Shown here: one piece after another, positions 18,349-21,491 of the stretch
Numbering within the stretch: position 1 is the stretch's first letter
Layout of the letters: each line of letters begins with the position of its first letter
Source: a virus
Virus record (IMG/VR): IMGVR_UViG_3300006868_003093
Coordinates: 1 to 21,491 of that record
Direction: 5' to 3' (one strand)
Length of the DNA: 21,491 bases
The notes under the pieces: generated by a model
Databases searched by the model: none
Seen by the model: only the letters and a program-made list of their open reading frames with translations
What the model was told of the DNA's origin: nothing
Position numbers and translations under genes: made by a program

Positions 18349-19035
18349 ATGAGCAAAGCGGAACAATTAAAAGCCCGTCTAGAAGATCTAGGCATTCGTT
18401 ACTGGGCTGGCGACAACATTTCTAAAGTCCTACAAAAAGGTGATAAAGAAGAACTTATTGAAAATGCTACAGTAGCATTTGAAGGTGTGTTAGATGCACT
18501 ATTAATTGATCGTCATAACGATCCTAATTCACAAGGTACAGCAAGACGTCTTGCTAAGATGTACTTTAATGAGATTATGGCGGGACGTTATGATCCTGCA
18601 CCAACAGCAACAGCATTTCCAAACGATTCAGACGATCGTTACGAAGGTATGCTTGTTGTGCGAAGTGAACTTAAAAGTATGTGTTCGCATCATCACCAGC
18701 CAGTAGCAGGTGTTGCATACATTGGTATTATTGCCGCAGACAAACTGATTGGTTTGAGCAAGTATACACGTATTGCACAATGGTGTGCTAGACGTGGGAC
18801 GCTACAAGAAGAACTTGCAAATGACATTGCACGTGAGATTGCAAAAGCAACAGGTGCAGAACACTTAGGTGTATATATCCAAGCAACACACGGTTGTTGT
18901 GAAAATCGAGGTATTATGGCAACCAGTAGTCTTACACAAACAACTGTGTTGCGTGGTGCATTTAAAGATGACGCAGGTACAAAGAAAGAGTTTTTTGACA
19001 ATATTAAACTACAACAGGAGTTTGCATCAAGATGA
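18349..19035 (+). CDS. folE: GTP cyclohydrolase I
   Basis: The 228-aa protein fits GTP cyclohydrolase I (222 aa in E. coli). 'GTARRLAKMYFNEIMAGRY' matches the conserved N-terminal helix. Zinc ligands are C112 and H115 in 'MCSHHHQPV' and C183 in 'THGCCENRGIM'. 'AADKLIGLSKYTRIAQWCARRGTLQEELANDIA' matches the core. It turns GTP into 7,8-dihydroneopterin triphosphate, the first step of both folate and 7-deazaguanine synthesis; the DpdA-like and QueE genes favour the latter. CGGAG precedes ATG 18349, with a sigma70 promoter and palindrome upstream. Its last codons hold the ribosome site of the next gene, and this stretch is duplicated at 19642. Confidence 0.93.
   Translation: MSKAEQLKARLEDLGIRYWAGDNISKVLQKGDKEELIENATVAFEGVLDALLIDRHNDPNSQGTARRLAKMYFNEIMAGRYDPAPTATAFPNDSDDRYEGMLVVRSELKSMCSHHHQPVAGVAYIGIIAADKLIGLSKYTRIAQWCARRGTLQEELANDIAREIAKATGAEHLGVYIQATHGCCENRGIMATSSLTQTTVLRGAFKDDAGTKKEFFDNIKLQQEFASR
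19000..19035 (+). repeat. 36-base direct repeat, copy 1 (end of folE)
   Basis: Bases 19000-19035 and 19642-19677 agree at 34 of 36 positions. This copy encodes the last residues of FolE (KLQQEFASR, stop) and carries CAGGAG plus the ATGA start of the next gene. It works as a ribosome-site cassette. Confidence 0.9.
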
Positions 19036-19211
19036 GTGAAGGACCATTTAAAGCAGCATTCGATGCTGACACAAGCGGAGTAATTCGTAGAGAAATTATT
19101 ACATATCGTATGCGTAATGGCATTATGGTTAAAGAAGAAGCAAGTCGTGATTATTACAAATCAGGCGATTATCACGACTCAAACAATACTAAACCGTTGG
19201 TTGAACGTTAA
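19032..19211 (+). CDS. Small conserved protein after folE, 59 aa
   Basis: ATG 19032 overlaps the folE stop (ATGA), with AGGAG at 19016-19020 in the folE codons. The product begins 'EGPFKAAFDADTSGVIRREIITYRM' and ends 'DYHDSNNTKPLVER'. I recall similar small proteins next to folE in marine phages. It looks like a small beta-rich protein of unknown role. It lies inside the segment flanked by the 36-base direct repeats and is coupled to hemJ by TAATG. Confidence 0.65.
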   Translation: MSEGPFKAAFDADTSGVIRREIITYRMRNGIMVKEEASRDYYKSGDYHDSNNTKPLVER

Positions 19212-19636
19212 TGTATGATTGGGTTCTTGTAATTCACATAGTGTCGCTCATTAGTTGGATGGCGGCACTATTCTACTTACCAAGGATTATGGTATATCAT
19301 TTAGAGTATAAAGGTTATTCTGATGAAGTATATCGCATTTTAGAAACTATGGAATATAAGCTTCAAAAGTTTATTATGCTTCCTGCTATGGTTGCTACAC
19401 TAGTGTCAGGGCTGACACTAGTAAGTTTCGGTGTAGTTGACTGGAGTCTTACTTGGCCTTGGGTCAAAGCAGGAGCAGTGTTTCTTATGTTCGGGTTTCA
19501 TGGTTGGTTAAGTTCAACACGAAGAAAAATGGCAGACGGTGACTTTAGTTACACAGGTAGGCAAATGCGTATATTAAACGAAGTGCCAACAATATTGTTG
19601 ACTATTATTGTCATCAGTGTTATAATACAGTATTAG
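19211..19636 (+). CDS. hemJ: HemJ-like protoporphyrinogen IX oxidase, 141 aa
   Basis: The protein matches the HemJ (UPF0093) membrane family: 'WVLVIHIVSLISWMAALFYLPRIMVYH' with H9, W16, R25 and H30, 'ETMEYKLQKFIMLPAMVATLVSGL', 'WPWVKAGAVFLMFGFHGWL' (K86, H97) and 'RILNEVPTILLTIIVISVII'. Four membrane segments and the length are typical. HemJ oxidises protoporphyrinogen IX to protoporphyrin IX, the step before iron insertion into heme, and replaces HemG/HemY in many alphaproteobacteria and cyanobacteria. The gene sits between folE and queE, within the repeat-flanked segment. An 11-bp perfect inverted repeat lies at 19399-19422 and a sigma70 promoter in its last codons. Confidence 0.85.
   Translation: MYDWVLVIHIVSLISWMAALFYLPRIMVYHLEYKGYSDEVYRILETMEYKLQKFIMLPAMVATLVSGLTLVSFGVVDWSLTWPWVKAGAVFLMFGFHGWLSSTRRKMADGDFSYTGRQMRILNEVPTILLTIIVISVIIQY
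19399..19422 (+). repeat. 11-bp perfect inverted repeat in hemJ
   Basis: ACTAGTGTCAG (19399-19409) and CTGACACTAGT (19412-19422) are exact reverse complements around GG. The codons give TLVSGLTLVS in a membrane helix, so the protein also repeats. A tight hairpin in mRNA or a protein-binding palindrome are both possible. Confidence 0.75.
19598..19626 (+). promoter_or_regulatory. Sigma70 promoter TTGACT-N17-TATAAT before queE
   Basis: TTGACT (19598-19603) and TATAAT (19621-19626) are 17 bases apart (11 of 12 consensus bases), in the last codons of hemJ. It would drive the 10-codon minicistron, the one-TM protein and queE. Confidence 0.75.
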
Positions 19637-19641
19637 GAGTT

Positions 19642-19677
19642 AATATGAAACTACAACAGGAGTTTGCATCGAGATGA
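19642..19677 (+). repeat. 36-base direct repeat, copy 2 (before the gene at 19674)
   Basis: This copy differs from bases 19000-19035 at two positions. It again ends in ATGA, where the ATG starts the next gene, so the folE tail and its ribosome site have been placed ahead of a second gene. Confidence 0.9.
19645..19677 (+). CDS. 10-codon minicistron MKLQQEFASR (folE tail copy)
   Basis: One of the two repeat mismatches turns ATT into ATG, and AGGAG at 19635-19639 lies 5 bases before it. The frame reads M-KLQQEFASR-stop, the FolE C-terminus behind a new start. Its stop overlaps the ATG at 19674. It may work as a leader that couples translation, or be only a relic of the duplication. Confidence 0.4.
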   Translation: MKLQQEFASR

Positions 19678-19844
19678 AAATTGCAATATATACTATTGGA
19701 CTTTTAATTGCTATTGCGATAGGTGTCGGTGGCTGGTATCTAAAGCGTGAAATCAATGCTTGGTTGTTTTATGACGGCGCAACACAAGAAGTTGTTTGTG
19801 AAATGGTTAAGCCTGAATATTTAAAAGAAGGAGCGTGTGAATGA
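19674..19844 (+). CDS. Small one-TM protein before queE, 56 aa
   Basis: ATG 19674 uses the AGGAG inside the duplicated cassette. The N-terminus is a single membrane segment (MKIAIYTIGLLIAIAIGVGGWYL) with no signal-peptidase or lipobox Cys, followed by 'KREINAWLFYDGATQEVVCEMVKPEYLKEGACE'. Two Cys lie in the exported or cytosolic tail. It overlaps the queE start (ATGA). Function unknown. Confidence 0.6.
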   Translation: MKIAIYTIGLLIAIAIGVGGWYLKREINAWLFYDGATQEVVCEMVKPEYLKEGACE

Positions 19845-20734
19845 AACTACGCTATTCAGAAGCATTTTATAGTGTGCAAGGTGAAGGCAAGTATGTAGGA
19901 GTACCAAGTGTATTCTTGCGTACATTTGGTTGTAACTTTCGTTGTATGAACTTTGGTACTAACGAAACAAAAAATCGTTGGGAGCAACATGCAGAAGGTA
20001 ACCGTTATAATGCAGAAGTAAAAGCATTAATTGACGCAGGTGTACACGAAACAACTGAAAAGTTTGAAGACTTGCCAATTATTCATACAGGCTGTGATAC
20101 ATATGCAAGTATCTATCCAGAATTCAAACACTTTAACAAAGAAGCAACTATTGACGAAGTAGTTGAACACCTATTGTCACTTACACCAGAAGGCAAGTGG
20201 ACAATGGATAATGGTCAGGATGTACACCTTATTATGACAGGTGGTGAACCGTTATTAGCGTGGCAGCGATTGTATATCGAACTGTTCGAACATCCCCGTA
20301 TGCAGGATTTAAAAAATGTTACATTTGAAACAAACACTACACAACCTTTACACGACGATTTCTTCAACTATCTCATGGATCAAGACAGATTTGAAGTTAC
20401 TTGGAGTTGTTCCCCAAAACTTAGTGTTTCGGGAGAACCTTGGGAAACTGCTATATTGCCTGATGTTGCTCGCGAGTATAGCAGTGTTGACGGTAGTGAC
20501 ATTTATCTCAAGTTTGTTGTCGCTAGTAACGACGACTTTGATGAAGTTACTCGGGCTGTTGAAGCGTATCGTAACAAAGGTGTGGAATGCCCTGTGTATC
20601 TTATGCCGCTCGGTGGTAGGTCGGAAGAATACAACCTCAACGTCAAAGATGTCGCAGAAGCATGTATGGAAAGGGGCTGGCGTTTTACCCCAAGACTTCA
20701 CATCTCGCTCTTCGGCAACGCCTGGGGAACCTAA
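19841..20734 (+). CDS. queE: QueE-like radical SAM 7-carboxy-7-deazaguanine synthase, 297 aa
   Basis: The sequence follows QueE: 'YSVQGEGKYVGVPSVFLRTFGCNFRC', 'HLIMTGGEPLLAW' (SAM-binding GGEP), 'TFETNTTQ', 'WSCSPKLS', and the family C-terminus 'RFTPRLHISLFGNAWGT'. QueE converts 6-carboxytetrahydropterin to 7-carboxy-7-deazaguanine. The radical-SAM CX3CX2C motif is split: C31 and C35 are in 'GCNFRCMNFG', but the third position is F38, and the 'CDT' that normally follows is found at C85 (HTGCDTYAS), so 49 residues stand in place of two. At 297 aa it is longer than usual (about 210-250). I recall this form in other phage QueE proteins. AAGGAG (19828-19833) precedes ATG 19841. Confidence 0.85.
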   Translation: MKLRYSEAFYSVQGEGKYVGVPSVFLRTFGCNFRCMNFGTNETKNRWEQHAEGNRYNAEVKALIDAGVHETTEKFEDLPIIHTGCDTYASIYPEFKHFNKEATIDEVVEHLLSLTPEGKWTMDNGQDVHLIMTGGEPLLAWQRLYIELFEHPRMQDLKNVTFETNTTQPLHDDFFNYLMDQDRFEVTWSCSPKLSVSGEPWETAILPDVAREYSSVDGSDIYLKFVVASNDDFDEVTRAVEAYRNKGVECPVYLMPLGGRSEEYNLNVKDVAEACMERGWRFTPRLHISLFGNAWGT

Positions 20735-20770
20735 AGTAGTAGACGCAGATAAATTAAGGAAACTAGGATT

Positions 20771-21154
20771 ATGAAAAAATGGCTAAAAGATATTACTGGT
20801 ATCACTGCTAAGGAAAAAGAACTAGAAGCCAAAGAATTAGAAGTTATCAAAGTTCGTGATCCAAAGGCATATGCTACACGTAAGAAATTACCTTGGGTTA
20901 ATGTACTTGATATGCAAGTAAACGAAGACAACATCCGCAACGGATTCTTCGAACTTGATTGGAACAGTTACTTTATTCAAGAACTTATTGCAAACGACTA
21001 TGGTACTGAATCTGACAAAGAAGAAGATATTGTAGATCGTTGGTTTAGAGACATTGTATATAACATGTTAGCAGAAGAAGGTATGGATACTAGTAGAGAC
21101 GCAGGAATGATTAATATTGTTCCTCTTGACAAAGGTAAAAGTGAAGTATCATGA
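20771..21154 (+). CDS. Conserved marine-phage protein, 127 aa
   Basis: The gene starts at ATG 20771 after a 36-base gap; no strong Shine-Dalgarno is seen, only a weak AGGA. A charged N-terminal helix (KEKELEAKELEVIKVRDPKAYATRKK) is followed by 'LPWVNVLDMQVNEDNIRNGFFELDWNSYFIQELIANDYG' and 'EEDIVDRWFRDIVYNM'. I recognise the 'PWV.VL......N...GFFELDWN..F' pattern from marine T4-like phages. Function unknown. ATGA overlap with the next gene. Confidence 0.7.
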   Translation: MKKWLKDITGITAKEKELEAKELEVIKVRDPKAYATRKKLPWVNVLDMQVNEDNIRNGFFELDWNSYFIQELIANDYGTESDKEEDIVDRWFRDIVYNMLAEEGMDTSRDAGMINIVPLDKGKSEVS

Positions 21155-21491
21155 AAGTCCGCATAGGTCCATATCGTAAGAACAGAGCCGAACATGTTGA
21201 AATAGAACCGTTTGACACTTGGAATATGGATTGTACACTTGCTATGATTATTCATCCTATGCTTGTACAACTCAAAGCAACAACACATGGATTTCCTAGC
21301 AATCTTTCTGAAGAACGCTGGAACGAAATACTAGATGAAATGATATGGGCGTTTGAACAAAAAGTAAAGCATATTGACCCACTTGATGTATGTCATGACA
21401 AATGTTCTAACTTTGGTGATCCGGCATGCAAAGCCTGTTTAGAAGATACACAAGAACGCATGACAAACGCATTTAAATTATTTGGCGAGTA
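21151..21491 (+). CDS. Conserved T4-like phage protein (3' partial)
   Basis: ATG 21151 overlaps the upstream stop (ATGA) and the frame is open to the window end, 113 codons and two bases. The product begins 'MKVRIGPYRKNRAEHVEIEPFDTWNMDCTLAMIIHPMLVQLKATTHGFP', then 'ERWNEILDEMIWAFEQ', a pattern widespread in marine T4-like phages with no known function. A Cys cluster (DVCHDKCSNFGDPACKACLED) lies in the second half and may bind metal; it is not part of the pattern I recall. The last bases are GAGTA, so the stop may be just outside. Confidence 0.75.
   Translation, partial: MKVRIGPYRKNRAEHVEIEPFDTWNMDCTLAMIIHPMLVQLKATTHGFPSNLSEERWNEILDEMIWAFEQKVKHIDPLDVCHDKCSNFGDPACKACLEDTQERMTNAFKLFGE

Noticed and set aside
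19143-19179. 9-bp inverted repeat AGTCGTGAT/ATCACGACT in the small gene after folE
   Set aside because: Length and loop (19 bases) are within chance expectation, and it follows from similar residues SRDYY and DYHDS.
20316-20774. A 152-codon open frame on the + strand overlapping queE in another frame
   Set aside because: It covers the conserved part of queE, has no ribosome site, and its composition follows from the QueE codons. The QueE C-terminus is normal, so no frameshift is needed.

Overview
The window looks like a stretch of a T4-like tailed phage (myovirus) genome from the ocean. The evidence is an AT-rich sequence with every gene on the + strand, tight packing with many ATGA, TAATG and GTGA overlaps, a T4-type family B DNA polymerase (gp43), a gp45-like sliding clamp, a DsbA-like late-transcription DNA-binding protein, and many small proteins of the kind seen in marine T4-like phages. 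The host is not shown. The HemJ-type protoporphyrinogen oxidase and low GC would suit an alphaproteobacterium such as SAR11 (inference). No tRNA, CRISPR array, integrase or transposase was seen, and no stretch over 300 bases lacks a gene.

Layout. 1-3516: a sigma-region-4-like protein (5' partial), small basic proteins, a Cys-rich protein, and a conserved hypothetical followed by an arginyltransferase/GNAT-like protein. 3555-4583: small proteins, dsbA and a membrane protein. 4653-7322: DNA polymerase. 7323-8434: a DUF2061-like membrane protein, a sulfotransferase-like protein and two small Trp-rich proteins. 8431-11132: a sugar-nucleotide block (cytidylyltransferase, phosphomannomutase-like HAD, short UDP-glucose/GDP-mannose dehydrogenase, short epimerase). 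11146-13427: sliding clamp and a DpdA-like DNA-guanine transglycosylase. 13420-16997: a DUF465-like coiled coil, a T-fold (QueD/PTPS-like) candidate, a glycosyltransferase, a phosphoribosyltransferase and small proteins. 17042-17988: membrane protein, heme oxygenase and a 36-aa CDGSH-like protein. 18045-20734: small protein, folE, small protein, hemJ, a duplicated start-site cassette, a one-TM protein and queE. 20771-21491: two conserved hypotheticals, the last cut by the window end.

Two systems stand out. One is a 7-deazaguanine route: FolE, a possible QueD-like protein and QueE would make 7-carboxy-7-deazaguanine, and the DpdA-like enzyme would insert a deazaguanine into phage DNA; QueC is not in this window. 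The other is a heme module: HemJ (last step to protoporphyrin IX) and heme oxygenase (heme breakdown, Fe release), with a tiny Cys3-His protein beside the oxygenase.

Regulation is partly readable. Several host-type sigma70 promoters share a spacer of exactly 17 bp, two of them perfect TTGACA-N17-TATAAT. NATAAATA motifs resembling T4-type late promoters lie before three genes. A palindrome overlaps the folE promoter, and a 15-bp perfect inverted repeat lies just inside one gene.
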